This document shows positions 8,701 through 17,635 of a stretch of 41,206 nt of DNA, one piece after another. The stretch is from the NCBI GenBank assembly GCA_021740045.1, contig JAIPAP010000023.1:1-41206 (forward strand), given 5' to 3'. The notes under the pieces are model-generated. The model was not told where the DNA came from and ran no database searches. It saw only the letters and a list, made by a program, of their open reading frames with translations. This DNA is from Bacteroidales bacterium. Its GTDB lineage: Bacteria > Bacteroidota > Bacteroidia > Bacteroidales > JAIPAP01. A program made the translations under genes and the position numbers. Every line of letters starts with the position of its first letter. Position 1 is the first letter of the stretch.

Positions 8701-11279
8701 ATTCGACCGGAGAAGAAGTTCTTGTAAAGTTTCCTTCGGCCGATAGCAGCAGGGCATTGGTGAGTCTGGAATCAGGGAGCCGCATTGTAGATCATTTCTG
8801 GGTGAAAACCCAACAGGAACAAACGCAGTTCCAATTCAAGACGACCCCCGAAATGGCTCCCAATGTTTATGTGTATGTGTCACTCATCCAACCCCATAAT
8901 CAAACAGCCAATGACAGGCCCATCAGGCTGTATGGCATTCAACCCATCAGGGTGGAAGACCCGGAAACCCACCTGGGACCTGTTATTAAAATGCCCGATG
9001 TTCTTGAACCCAACGAAAACTTCACCATCAATGTGAAAGAAAGCAATAATAAGGCTATGAACTATACCCTGGCTGTGGTGGATGAAGGATTACTGGATTT
9101 AACCGGATTTAATACACCGCACCCCTGGGATCATTTTTATGCCCGCGATGCTTTGGGTGTTAAAACCTGGGATATGTACGACTATGTGATGGGCGCATTT
9201 ACCGGCGAATTTGCGGGCATGCTATCGCTGGGTGGCGGTATTGAAGTGGACCGCGAAGATGCCTCACGGGCAAACCGTTTTGAGCCGGTGGTTATGTTTG
9301 CCGGTCCTTTCCACCTGAAACCGGGCAGTAGTCGCAAACATCGTTTTAAAATGCCAAATTATGTCGGATCGGTGCGAACTATGCTGGTTGCCGGTGCGAA
9401 CGGCGCTTACGGGTCGACTGAAAAGACCACTTCGGTGAAAAAACCGCTGATGGTACTGGGTACCATGCCACGGGTGTTGAGGCCGGAAGAAAAGATCAAG
9501 TTACCGGTTACGGTCTTTGCTATGGATAAAAGCGTTAAAGAAATCAAGGTTACCCTTGAAACTAATGAGTTTTTAACCACTCCCGACCGGAGCACCCGCT
9601 ACATTATTATGGATAAACCCGGCACAAGGGTACTGAACTTCGACTACGAGGTTGCTGAACGGCTTGGTGTTGCCACGGTAAAGATAATAGCCGAAAGTAA
9701 TGGCCGTGAGGCTATACATAATATTGTACTGGACGTGAAAGCACTCAATCCGGAGATCACCAAAGTGGATAAATATACTTTGAAAGCCGGTGGCTCAAAG
9801 ACTTTTACATCTGATCCTATCGGATTGAAAGGAACGAATAACGCAACAGTGGAGCTTTCTTCTTTCCCGCCCCTTAATCTTGAGCAACGCCTCGATTACC
9901 TTATCCATTACCCATATGGTTGCATTGAACAGTTGATTTCATCGGTATTTCCCCAATTGTACCTGCACCGTTTTGTGGAGCTGGAAAAGGAGCGAAAACA
10001 GATAATACAGCAAAATATTGAGGAAGCAATCAGTCGCTTGATGAGCTTTCAAACGAGTGAAGGAGGTTTTGCTTATTGGCCCGGTAATGATTGGGTTTCG
10101 GGATGGGGAACCAACTATGCCGGCCACTTCCTGCTCGAGGCACAAGAGCAGGGTTATGATCTGCCGGTAGGTCTTTTGGACAACTGGAAAAAGTTCCAGG
10201 AAAAAGGCTCCCGTTATTATGCTTCCAATTTTCCACGGCGCAGGGGGGATGATCTTAAGCAAGCTTACCGGCTTTATACACTAGCCCTGGTCGGTGATCC
10301 GGCAATGGGCGATATGAACCGCATGCGAGAAGATGAAGATATTTCGCTGCAAGCTAAATGGCGGCTGGCAGCTGCTTATACCCTGGCCGGAAAAAAAGAA
10401 GTGGCATTAAACATGGTTGAGGACCTTACAACCGGGATTAATGAATATCGATCAACAGGCGGCACTTATGGCTCGCATGTAAGGGATCAGGCCATGATAC
10501 TGGAAACACTGGTGTTGCTGAATAAAACCGGTGAAGCCGAATCACTGGTGCAGGACCTGGCCGGTCAGCTTGGGTCGGGACGGTGGTTAAGCACTCAAAC
10601 CACCTCCTATTCCCTGCTGGCCATTTCCAAGTTTTTGGGCGATCAGGAAATAGATGCTGCAATTGATGTGGAATATACCATCGACAGGCGCAACCCGCAG
10701 CGAGCTTTCACCAAGCAACCCTTTATCCGGCTGGATGTCAGGGAGGCCGGCCGGGCCCATCGGATTAAGCTGGTAAATAACGGTGACTCGCGGGTATTTG
10801 CCAGGATGATACGCAGCGGAATACCGGCGGGTACTAAAGAAGAAGCTGCTTACAGTTACTTGCAAATGAACGTTAGATACCTCAATATGGATGAAATTGA
10901 AATCGATCCGGAAGAATTGGAACAAGGAACTGATTTCATGGCAGAAGTCACCATGAAACATCCCGGAACCCGTGATGATTATGAAGAGCTTGTGCTAACA
11001 CAGATCTTTTCTTCAGGATGGGAAATCCATAATTCGCGTCTCGACAATGTAAGCGGTAAAAAAGACAATGGTTTCGATTATCGCGATATCCGTGATGACC
11101 GGGTTCATACCTTCTTCGACCTGCAATCGGGGAGCGCCAAAACCTTCCGGGTTAAGCTCAATGCAGCCTATATCGGGCGGTATTACCTGCCAATGGTTTC
11201 ATGCCAGGCCATGTATGACAATGAGATTTATGCACAAAAACCGGGTCAATGGGTAGAAGTAGTCATGCCGGGAAAATAA
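5712..11279 (+). CDS. Bacterial alpha-2-macroglobulin family protein (large, membrane-anchored)
   Basis: 1855 aa ORF; N-terminal TM segment LLVIVIVIIAIAGLITWFMIF; GYIYGERGVWRPGDSLFVSFFL (MG domain) motif; thioester motif YPYGCIEQLIS (CxEQ); followed directly by pbpC. Confidence 0.93.
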   Translation: MSKKQLLVIVIVIIAIAGLITWFMIFRSQARGKQYEFASHIAAFTSGVISNQDNIRIVFMEEVPGAKKNMAIDRDLFDFKPSIKGSAFWVDKRTLEFRTENTLPSGQAYETEFELDEVIDVPRQLSTFHFRFQTKKQAFEASFKGLQTYDPNQLQWQQLIGNLHTADFVQDARVEKMLLPTQNNRKLSVTWQHSADGKRHRFTVDSIRRKKEAEKVVVVLNGKPLGLEQKKEKTFEIPPLGEFKLVNLSVHHKPQYISLMFSDPLDEQQYLQGLVRMETGTGLNFTINGNEIRAYPETRQKGKIKVTVDGAIKNSQEYKLGSPYTTSVNFESIKPAVKLIGGGNLLPDSDGLLLPFKAVSLNGVHVRIIKVFRNNILQFFQDNDYDGKQHLKHVGRIVYEDDIKLRSDQPIDYGEWNTFTLDLSDMITTEPGAIYRVQLNIKKDHSRYPCPDEEDDEIPDIQTDLFEEEVDQSDVNYWSWSGYNHYSYYNNNYNWQERNNPCKESYYMHYNRAVEKNVLASNLGITAKTGETGRMIFAVTDLITTKPIDNVEISIYNFQQQLIDRVKTDSKGLADIDLEKKPFILIAKKDDQYGYLRLDDGSALSVSMFNVSGRKTKKGLKGYIYGERGVWRPGDSLFVSFFLEDPENVIPETHPILFDLVNPKGQVVEREIRTSGKNGLFTFATQTDPDAITGNYRARIKVGGATFENPLKIEAVKPNRLKTELDFGVDKITRQNLDDIKGKLSINWLHGAPGRNLKANIKMKFTEVKTTFDGYPGFTFSDPSEEFTPKETVIFDGKVNDDGKVSFDPGFSTPRNAPGMLKAHFTLRAFETSGNYSITRKSMPFSPFSSYVGIKVPKGSGWHGALNSQKAHQIPVITVNEDGGKVSRNRIRVEVFKINWRWWWEHRDEDYLSRYVSSRSRDLISSDIISTVNGEGHYKLKLDQNYWGRVFIRVTDIESGHSTGEVAYMDWPGWRRQGSELPDGAAILSFTTNKEVYSTGEEVLVKFPSADSSRALVSLESGSRIVDHFWVKTQQEQTQFQFKTTPEMAPNVYVYVSLIQPHNQTANDRPIRLYGIQPIRVEDPETHLGPVIKMPDVLEPNENFTINVKESNNKAMNYTLAVVDEGLLDLTGFNTPHPWDHFYARDALGVKTWDMYDYVMGAFTGEFAGMLSLGGGIEVDREDASRANRFEPVVMFAGPFHLKPGSSRKHRFKMPNYVGSVRTMLVAGANGAYGSTEKTTSVKKPLMVLGTMPRVLRPEEKIKLPVTVFAMDKSVKEIKVTLETNEFLTTPDRSTRYIIMDKPGTRVLNFDYEVAERLGVATVKIIAESNGREAIHNIVLDVKALNPEITKVDKYTLKAGGSKTFTSDPIGLKGTNNATVELSSFPPLNLEQRLDYLIHYPYGCIEQLISSVFPQLYLHRFVELEKERKQIIQQNIEEAISRLMSFQTSEGGFAYWPGNDWVSGWGTNYAGHFLLEAQEQGYDLPVGLLDNWKKFQEKGSRYYASNFPRRRGDDLKQAYRLYTLALVGDPAMGDMNRMREDEDISLQAKWRLAAAYTLAGKKEVALNMVEDLTTGINEYRSTGGTYGSHVRDQAMILETLVLLNKTGEAESLVQDLAGQLGSGRWLSTQTTSYSLLAISKFLGDQEIDAAIDVEYTIDRRNPQRAFTKQPFIRLDVREAGRAHRIKLVNNGDSRVFARMIRSGIPAGTKEEAAYSYLQMNVRYLNMDEIEIDPEELEQGTDFMAEVTMKHPGTRDDYEELVLTQIFSSGWEIHNSRLDNVSGKKDNGFDYRDIRDDRVHTFFDLQSGSAKTFRVKLNAAYIGRYYLPMVSCQAMYDNEIYAQKPGQWVEVVMPGK

Positions 11280-13636
11280 TGCACCGAAAACGGACAGCTT
11301 TATCACTCATAGTGTTGATAGTGGCTGCACTATGTGCATTTGTTTTTTGCCTTGCACAGCCCCTTTTTAATGATCCCACCAGCACGGTGCTCGAAGATCG
11401 CAATGGAGAGCTTCTGGCAGCCCGTATTGCAAAAGACGGTCAATGGCGCTTTCCGGAAACGGAACAAGTACCCGCTAAGTTTAAAAAATGTATCATTGCC
11501 TTTGAGGACCAATATTTTAACTATCATCCCGGTGTAAATTTACTTTCGCTGTTCCGGGCGGCCTGGCAAAACTGGCAGGCCGGTGAAATTGTAAGTGGCG
11601 GTAGCACGCTTACCATGCAAGTTATCCGTCTTTCGCGTAAAGGAAAATCGAGAACCATCAAGGAAAAGATCATCGAGTGCATTCTCGCTTTAAGGGCTGA
11701 GTTTTCATACAACAAAAAGGAAATACTGGCATTATATGCTTCTCATGCACCTTTCGGGGGGAATGTAGTGGGACTGGATGCTGCCGCATGGCGTTATTAC
11801 AACCGGCCCCCGGAACAACTTTCATGGGGCGAAACCGCTGCATTGGCAGTACTTCCCAATGCACCCGCTTTGATTTTTCCCGGAACAAACAACCGGGAAT
11901 TTACAAAAAAACGTAATCGCTTGTTGCGAAAACTTCACGAGGCCGGAACAATTAATTCAACCACCTATTCGCTTGCTATTGCCGAGTCGCTTCCCGGCGA
12001 ACCACTTCCCCTGCCACAGGAAGCATTACACTTATTAAACCGCGCAATTAAAGAGGGTCATAAAGGTGAACGTATAAAAACCACCATCGACCGCGGATTG
12101 CAAAAACAGGCGGGGCAACTGGTTGAACAGCATCACCGGCAACTAAAACTGAATGAAATTCACAATGCTGCCGCGCTCATCCTGGATGTGCAAAGCGGTG
12201 ATGCCTTAGCCTATGTGGGGAATGTATCTTCAACATTGAAAAAACATGGAGAATATGTTGACGTAATCGACGCCCCCAGAAGTTCGGGCAGTATATTAAA
12301 ACCAATTCTCTACGCCACCATGCTAATGGATGGAAAGATCCTCCCTAAAACGCTGGTGGCCGATGTCCCCACACAAATTGCCGGCTATACGCCTATGAAT
12401 TTCAGCCGCGATTTTAACGGGGCCGTGCATGCCGATGAAGCCCTGTACCGTTCGCTGAATGTGCCGGCTGTCCGTATGCTCAAAGATTACGGGCTTCCAC
12501 GTTTCTATCATAAGCTTCAAAAACTTAAACTATCTACCTTAAAACAACCTGTTGATCATTATGGGCTTTCCATTATCCTGGGTGGCTCTGAAGTAACATT
12601 ATGGGAGATTACCGGGATTTATGCCGGCATGGCCCGAACATTGAACCATTTTTATGATTTTAGTTCCCGCTATAATGTCAAAGACTTTCGTCAGCCGAAT
12701 TTTTATTTTAATCAATCAAAACCGCCTTTAAAAAAAGGCCGGCAAAAAACAGGGATCTTATCGGCAGCCTCCATCTGGCATACCTTCGAAGCTATGAAGG
12801 AGGTGCACCGCCCCAGGGAAGAAAGCGGCTGGCAGCATTTTAAATCATCCAAGAATATTGCCTGGAAAACCGGGACCAGTTTTGGATTCCGCGATGCCTG
12901 GGCCATAGGTTTAACCACCGATTATGCCATAGGCGTTTGGGCCGGTAATGCCGACGGGGAAGGTCGTCCGGGGCTTACCGGGGTAACTGCAGCAGCTCCC
13001 CTCCTATTCAGGCTGTTTAAGCTGTTTCCGGCTTCCGGCGCTGACTTCGATGTACCTTTTGATGAAATGAAGAAAGCCGGCATTTGTCGCCTGAGCGGTC
13101 ATTTAGCCGGACAAGATTGCCCGGATGTCGATACCATGTTTATTCCCATTGCCGGGCAAAGGACTTCCGGTTGCCCATATCATAAGCTCGTACATCTGGA
13201 TAAGGATGAAAACTTCCGGGTTACCAGCCAATGCATGGATGTTTATGAGATGGAGCATAAATCCTGGTTTGTATTGCCCCCGGTTATGGAATGGTATTAT
13301 AAGCAGGATCATCCTGAATATCGCTCTCTTCCACCGCTTGCCCCCGGATGCCGGAATTCAGGAGACCAGCATGCCATGGATATTGTTTACCCCCGAGAAC
13401 TGACCCAAGTTTTTATTCCCACGGAATTAAACGGACAAAAGGGGAAAGTGGTTTTTCAGGTGGCCCATCGCGACCACCAAAGTACAGTTTACTGGCATCT
13501 TGATGAGCAATATGTTGGTAAAACCCAACGGGATCACCAAAAAGCCTTAAGCCCCGAACCCGGGAAGCATACCCTAACCTTAGTAGATAAGGAAGGTGCT
13601 ATGCTGGAAAGGAAGTTTGTGGTGATGAGGGATTGA
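11279..13636 (+). CDS. pbpC: Penicillin-binding protein 1C (transglycosylase/transpeptidase)
   Basis: ORF listed from 11249, but ATG at 11279 overlaps the upstream stop (TAATG) and gives MHRKRTALSLIVLIVAALCAFVF; transglycosylase FEDQYFNYHPGV and GGSTLTMQVIRL; transpeptidase SGSILKP and KTGTS motifs; PBP1C-type C-terminus. Confidence 0.93.
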   Translation: MHRKRTALSLIVLIVAALCAFVFCLAQPLFNDPTSTVLEDRNGELLAARIAKDGQWRFPETEQVPAKFKKCIIAFEDQYFNYHPGVNLLSLFRAAWQNWQAGEIVSGGSTLTMQVIRLSRKGKSRTIKEKIIECILALRAEFSYNKKEILALYASHAPFGGNVVGLDAAAWRYYNRPPEQLSWGETAALAVLPNAPALIFPGTNNREFTKKRNRLLRKLHEAGTINSTTYSLAIAESLPGEPLPLPQEALHLLNRAIKEGHKGERIKTTIDRGLQKQAGQLVEQHHRQLKLNEIHNAAALILDVQSGDALAYVGNVSSTLKKHGEYVDVIDAPRSSGSILKPILYATMLMDGKILPKTLVADVPTQIAGYTPMNFSRDFNGAVHADEALYRSLNVPAVRMLKDYGLPRFYHKLQKLKLSTLKQPVDHYGLSIILGGSEVTLWEITGIYAGMARTLNHFYDFSSRYNVKDFRQPNFYFNQSKPPLKKGRQKTGILSAASIWHTFEAMKEVHRPREESGWQHFKSSKNIAWKTGTSFGFRDAWAIGLTTDYAIGVWAGNADGEGRPGLTGVTAAAPLLFRLFKLFPASGADFDVPFDEMKKAGICRLSGHLAGQDCPDVDTMFIPIAGQRTSGCPYHKLVHLDKDENFRVTSQCMDVYEMEHKSWFVLPPVMEWYYKQDHPEYRSLPPLAPGCRNSGDQHAMDIVYPRELTQVFIPTELNGQKGKVVFQVAHRDHQSTVYWHLDEQYVGKTQRDHQKALSPEPGKHTLTLVDKEGAMLERKFVVMRD

Positions 13637-13710
13637 TTGTCAACAACATTTTATACCCCAAATTAGAACTTTGTGGAATTGATAACGTTTAGTGATAAAA
13701 GGCCGGTACC

Positions 13711-14361
13711 ATGAATTACTACTTTATTCCATTGTTCATTATCGTTATCCTGGCCGGTATAATCACGGTATCGGGGGTCATGTTGTTTTTAAGGGGCATT
13801 GGAAAGCGTTTCCGGTTTTTATACATGGGAGGTATTGTTTTATTTTTATTGGGGCTCTTTATTGGTATTAGCAGTTTATACCTTGGGGTCGGTAATATCA
13901 CCCAAAACCTGAATTCGATGGAAGAAAGACCGTCTCACGACGATGATCCTCAAATCATTATTCCAAATCCCGGTAGTAGAAGCGGCTACCGGTTAAGAGC
14001 AGAAGATACCTTGTTTAAATATTCCTTCGGAGATGAATTGAAGGTTAAAAGCAATGTCCGCTCCATTAAGCTGCTTTTTCAAAACAAAACCAGGCTTCTC
14101 GGTGTGTATCCCAAGAAATTCGGGCTCGATAGCATTTCGTTTACCCAAGATCACACCGTTCCGGTATACACCTACTTTAGCAAGCCATATACGGGGTTGC
14201 TTGCACTAACTGCTTTTGCGCCCGATAGTAACAGGCTGGGCAAAAGCCAGGTTGAAATCAATCAAAAACGAGGCGGTGAAGGATATTACATCGATTTTCT
14301 ATTCGATTCCATTGATGGAACTGACATTGACTACCTTAAATTGACTTCCGACAGTTTGTAA
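13711..14361 (+). CDS. Hypothetical membrane protein with two N-terminal TM segments and a C-terminal soluble domain
   Basis: 216 aa ORF starting ATG; hydrophobic segments FIPLFIIVILAGIITVSGVMLFL and FLYMGGIVLFLLGLFIGISSLYLGV; no family recognised. Confidence 0.7.
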   Translation: MNYYFIPLFIIVILAGIITVSGVMLFLRGIGKRFRFLYMGGIVLFLLGLFIGISSLYLGVGNITQNLNSMEERPSHDDDPQIIIPNPGSRSGYRLRAEDTLFKYSFGDELKVKSNVRSIKLLFQNKTRLLGVYPKKFGLDSISFTQDHTVPVYTYFSKPYTGLLALTAFAPDSNRLGKSQVEINQKRGGEGYYIDFLFDSIDGTDIDYLKLTSDSL

Positions 14362-14403
14362 AAACAAATTCTTATTAAGTTTGCAGCCCAAATTGCGTAA
14401 AAA

Positions 14404-15426
14404 ATGTTCTCAGCTGCAGAGGTAGAAAGTATATTTGAACGCTTCAGTCGACTGAAGATAATGATCATAGGTGATGTAATGATCGATTCCTATTTATGGG
14501 GTTATGTCAGCCGTATTTCCCCCGAGGCGCCCGTTCCCATTGTTACGGTAAAGAATCGCTCCAACCTGCTGGGTGGAGCTGCCAATGTTGCCCTGAATGT
14601 TAAAGCCCTGGGGGCCGAACCGGTTTTATGTACCGTTATTGGTAACGACCAGAAAGGTGATGATTTCATTGATTTAGTGGAAGAAGCAGGAATGAGCCGT
14701 GAAGGAATACTGCGAAGCGATAACCGGATCACCACGACCAAATTCCGTATTATCGGTAATAAATCACATATGTTACGAGTTGATGAGGAGACAGATACAG
14801 AACTAAATACGGATGAATGTCAGGCCTTTTTCGAAAAAATCGAGGGCCTGATCGATAATAACGGGATCGATGCCATCATTTTTCAGGATTATGACAAAGG
14901 CATCATTAATGCCAACTTAATCACCCGGATTTCTGAAAAAGCCTTAAGCAAAAATATTCCGGTAACGGCCGACCCCAAGAAACGGAATTTTAATTCATAT
15001 AAAAACATTACCCTTTTTAAGCCCAATTTAAAGGAATTGAAAGAAGGCCTTCACCTGAACTTCAATTCCGGTGAACATTTCGAGCTCTCACAAGCCATTC
15101 GGATGATACAGGATAATCAGAACATTGTTACGGTGCTGACCACCCTTTCGGAAAACGGGGTTTTTATCCGCTCACGAAATGAGGATGAAAGCATTGAAGA
15201 ATTCCATATTCCGGCTCATGTGAGGGATATTGCCGATGTTTCGGGCGCCGGTGACACGGTGATCAGCGTGGCGGCACTTTGTTTGGCACTTAAACTCAAT
15301 TCACGGAGCATTGCTGAGTTATCGAATCTTGCGGGAGGCTTGGTATGTGAACACATCGGAGTGGTTCCCGTTAGCAAAGAAGCATTAAAGAAAGAAGCAC
15401 TTCAATTGAAACCTCATGACGAATGA
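14404..15426 (+). CDS. D-glycero-beta-D-manno-heptose-7-phosphate kinase-like (RfaE1/HldE N-terminal domain)
   Basis: 340 aa; KIMIIGDVMIDSYLWGYVSRISPEAPVPIV, LGGAANVALNVKALGAEP, DVSGAGDTVISV. Confidence 0.88.
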   Translation: MFSAAEVESIFERFSRLKIMIIGDVMIDSYLWGYVSRISPEAPVPIVTVKNRSNLLGGAANVALNVKALGAEPVLCTVIGNDQKGDDFIDLVEEAGMSREGILRSDNRITTTKFRIIGNKSHMLRVDEETDTELNTDECQAFFEKIEGLIDNNGIDAIIFQDYDKGIINANLITRISEKALSKNIPVTADPKKRNFNSYKNITLFKPNLKELKEGLHLNFNSGEHFELSQAIRMIQDNQNIVTVLTTLSENGVFIRSRNEDESIEEFHIPAHVRDIADVSGAGDTVISVAALCLALKLNSRSIAELSNLAGGLVCEHIGVVPVSKEALKKEALQLKPHDE

Positions 15427-16120
15427 ATTACTTTGGGTGGCGATGCTGCTGATTAACTTCGGTTTGATCATCGCATCCTACAAAATATTCGGTAAAAAAG
15501 GACTTTTCACCTGGATACCCATAGCCACTATAGTAGCCAATATTCAGGTAATACAAACCATCGAGCTGTTCGGATTTACAGCAACCTTGGGAAATATTGT
15601 TTATGCATCATCATTCCTGGTTACCGATCTGCTCTCGGAAAACTATGGGAAAAAAGAAGCCGAAAAGGCTGTTTGGATCGGATTTTTCAGCCTCATCGCT
15701 ATGACCATCTTAATGAACCTGGCTTTGCTTTTTGTTCCATTAGCCGATGATTACTCCAGCTCAACGCATGAGCATTTGGATAGCATTTTTAGCTTGATGC
15801 CCCGTATTGCCACGGCCAGCCTGATAGCCTATATTGTTTCACAAAAACACGATGTTTGGGCCTATCACTTCTGGCGTAAACGCTTTAGCGGAAAAAAGAA
15901 TATCTGGCTACGAAATAACCTGAGTACCATGGTAAGTCAGTTACTGGATAGTGTCATCTTCACGGTCATCGCTTTCTGGGGAATTTATGAATGGCCAATA
16001 TTTCTCGAAATTATCGGTACAACCTATATTTTAAAATGGGTGATTGCTGCCAGTGACACGCCTTTTGTTTATTGGGGAAGCCATCTGAAAGCAAAAGGGA
16101 AAATACCTTCTGAAGAATGA
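15416..16120 (+). CDS. Queuosine precursor transporter (YhhQ/VUT family)
   Basis: 234 aa multi-TM; TLGNIVYASSFLVTDLLSENYGKKEAEKAVWIGF signature; overlaps the upstream gene by 11 nt. Confidence 0.85.
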   Translation: MTNELLWVAMLLINFGLIIASYKIFGKKGLFTWIPIATIVANIQVIQTIELFGFTATLGNIVYASSFLVTDLLSENYGKKEAEKAVWIGFFSLIAMTILMNLALLFVPLADDYSSSTHEHLDSIFSLMPRIATASLIAYIVSQKHDVWAYHFWRKRFSGKKNIWLRNNLSTMVSQLLDSVIFTVIAFWGIYEWPIFLEIIGTTYILKWVIAASDTPFVYWGSHLKAKGKIPSEE

Positions 16121-16247
16121 TTTTGAATATTACTTTTCAAAAGGAATGAGCCTCCAATCCTTTCATTCCAAAAGCAAGTTGGAAGTATGCTGAAATAAAT
16201 GCTTGAGCCAAGCGTTATGAATAACAAATCAAAAAAAACAGGCATCA

Positions 16248-17018
16248 TTGAAACGTACTACTGCTCTAGCAACCGGAATACTATTAGCATTATTTGCCGT
16301 TTCCAGTTTTTCATTTGCCCAGGCGCCTAAGGTCCAAAATATGCCGACCTACGACCAATCACCCTACCATTTCGGGTTTATTCTGGCGGGTAATACCATG
16401 TACTTTTCCATCGATCCCAAGGCCAACTTTCAGGATGATATCTATGCCGGTGATGCCGTTAGTAATCTTAACCTTGATGAAGCCTCGATATATGGAATAG
16501 AAGGTATCTCAACCTATGGCTTTTCAGTGGGCATTGTAGGTAATTTGCGCCTCGGTAAGTATAGCGATCTTCGCTTTGTCCCCTCGCTGGCTTTTGGTGA
16601 ACGAAAATTGCAATACACCCTTAAAGGAACTAAAGGCGCCGACACTTCCCTGATCACCATCGATGATAACATCCAATCGACCTTTATCGATTTGCCACTC
16701 CACATCAAGTACAAATCCAAACGCATGCATAATATGCGAGCCTACGTATTTACAGGCCCTAAAGTGAGCATCGACCTGGCCACTCAGAAAGATGACGAAC
16801 AGGATCAGAATCCACTCAACCTGGAGCTTAACCGCAATGATGTATACCTTGATATAGGCGTTGGGTTCGACTGGTATTTTTCATTTTTCAAATTCGGCAC
16901 GGAACTAAAAATGTCATACGGGCTGATGAACATGATCAAGCGGGAAGATAATATATATACCCAAGGTATTGACAATCTGCGTTCTAAAATTTTTCAGCTT
17001 TCTTTTACTTTTGAATAA
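16248..17018 (+). CDS. PorT-family outer membrane beta-barrel protein (type IX secretion-associated)
   Basis: 256 aa from a TTG start; signal peptide ALATGILLALFAVSSFSFAQA; YHFGFILAGNTMYFSI and TFIDLPLHIKYKSKR ... YVFTGPKVSIDL resemble PorT. See finding on the A8 tract upstream. Confidence 0.72.
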   Translation: MKRTTALATGILLALFAVSSFSFAQAPKVQNMPTYDQSPYHFGFILAGNTMYFSIDPKANFQDDIYAGDAVSNLNLDEASIYGIEGISTYGFSVGIVGNLRLGKYSDLRFVPSLAFGERKLQYTLKGTKGADTSLITIDDNIQSTFIDLPLHIKYKSKRMHNMRAYVFTGPKVSIDLATQKDDEQDQNPLNLELNRNDVYLDIGVGFDWYFSFFKFGTELKMSYGLMNMIKREDNIYTQGIDNLRSKIFQLSFTFE

Positions 17019-17118
17019 AACAAAACAAAAAGTCTTACGTTAGTTTACCCGTTCGTTCTTAAAAACGGCTTGAAAGCCGCATATAAAAGGAAAATTTTTC
17101 GAAATTTTTTAGCGCAAT

Positions 17119-17149
17119 TTTGGTAATTAAAAAATAAGTTATACTTTTG
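17119..17149 (+). promoter_or_regulatory. Bacteroidetes-type promoter for tRNA-Glu/rpsT (TTTG-N19-TACTTTTG)
   Basis: TTTG at 17119-17122 and TACTTTTG at 17142-17149 with 19-nt spacer match the -33 TTTG / -7 TAnnTTTG consensus. Confidence 0.65.
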
Positions 17150-17173
17150 CGCTCGCATTTAAGGGAAACACAC

Positions 17174-17245
17174 GGTCCGTTCGTCTAACGGTTAGGACGC
17201 CAGGTTTTCATCCTGGTAATAGGGGTTCGATTCCCCTACGGACTG
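17174..17245 (+). tRNA. tRNA-Glu (anticodon TTC)
   Basis: GGTCCGTTCGTCTAACGGTTAGGACGCCAGGTTTTCATCCTGGTAATAGGGGTTCGATTCCCCTACGGACTG; acceptor, D, anticodon (TTTTCAT loop) and T (GGTTCGATT) arms fold. Confidence 0.95.
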
Positions 17246-17277
17246 CAAATTTTTTAACCAGGTATTAAAAAAGATAT

Positions 17278-17532
17278 ATGGCAAATCATAAATCAGCATT
17301 AAAGCGGATAAGACAAAGCAGGAGCAGAAGTACGCATAATCATTATTATGCAAAAAGCACACGTACGGCAATAAAGCAATACCGTAGTCTTGAGAATAAA
17401 AACGAAGCCGAAGAAAAGCTACCCAAGCTTATGAGCCGTATCGATAGATTGGCAAAGAAAAATATCATTCATAAGAATAAAGCGGCCAATTTAAAATCTA
17501 GTCTTGTGCGCCAGTTGCAGGAGATGAGCTAA
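17278..17532 (+). CDS. rpsT: 30S ribosomal protein S20
   Basis: 84 aa MANHKSALKRIRQSRSRSTHNHYYAKSTRTAIKQ ... NIIHKNKAANLKSSL. Confidence 0.96.
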   Translation: MANHKSALKRIRQSRSRSTHNHYYAKSTRTAIKQYRSLENKNEAEEKLPKLMSRIDRLAKKNIIHKNKAANLKSSLVRQLQEMS

Positions 17533-17561
17533 AAGCATATTACACCATTTAATAATTCCAC

Positions 17562-17589
17562 CCCGTTGTTTTTGCAATGGGGTTTTTTA
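17562..17589 (+). terminator. Rho-independent terminator after rpsT
   Basis: CCCCGTTG-TTTTTG-CAATGGGG followed by TTTTTT. Confidence 0.8.
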
Positions 17590-17635
17590 TTTGCGGGAAT
17601 TTTCATAAATTAGCTGGCAACCAATCTTTTCAACC

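Noticed and set aside
12724-12739. GCCTTT-AAAA-AAAGGC hairpin inside pbpC
   Set aside because: Lies within the coding frame, short stem, no U-run termination context.
6218-13312. Numerous minus-strand ORFs inside the alpha-2-macroglobulin and pbpC genes
   Set aside because: Antisense to long, motif-rich coding sequences; expected shadow ORFs.
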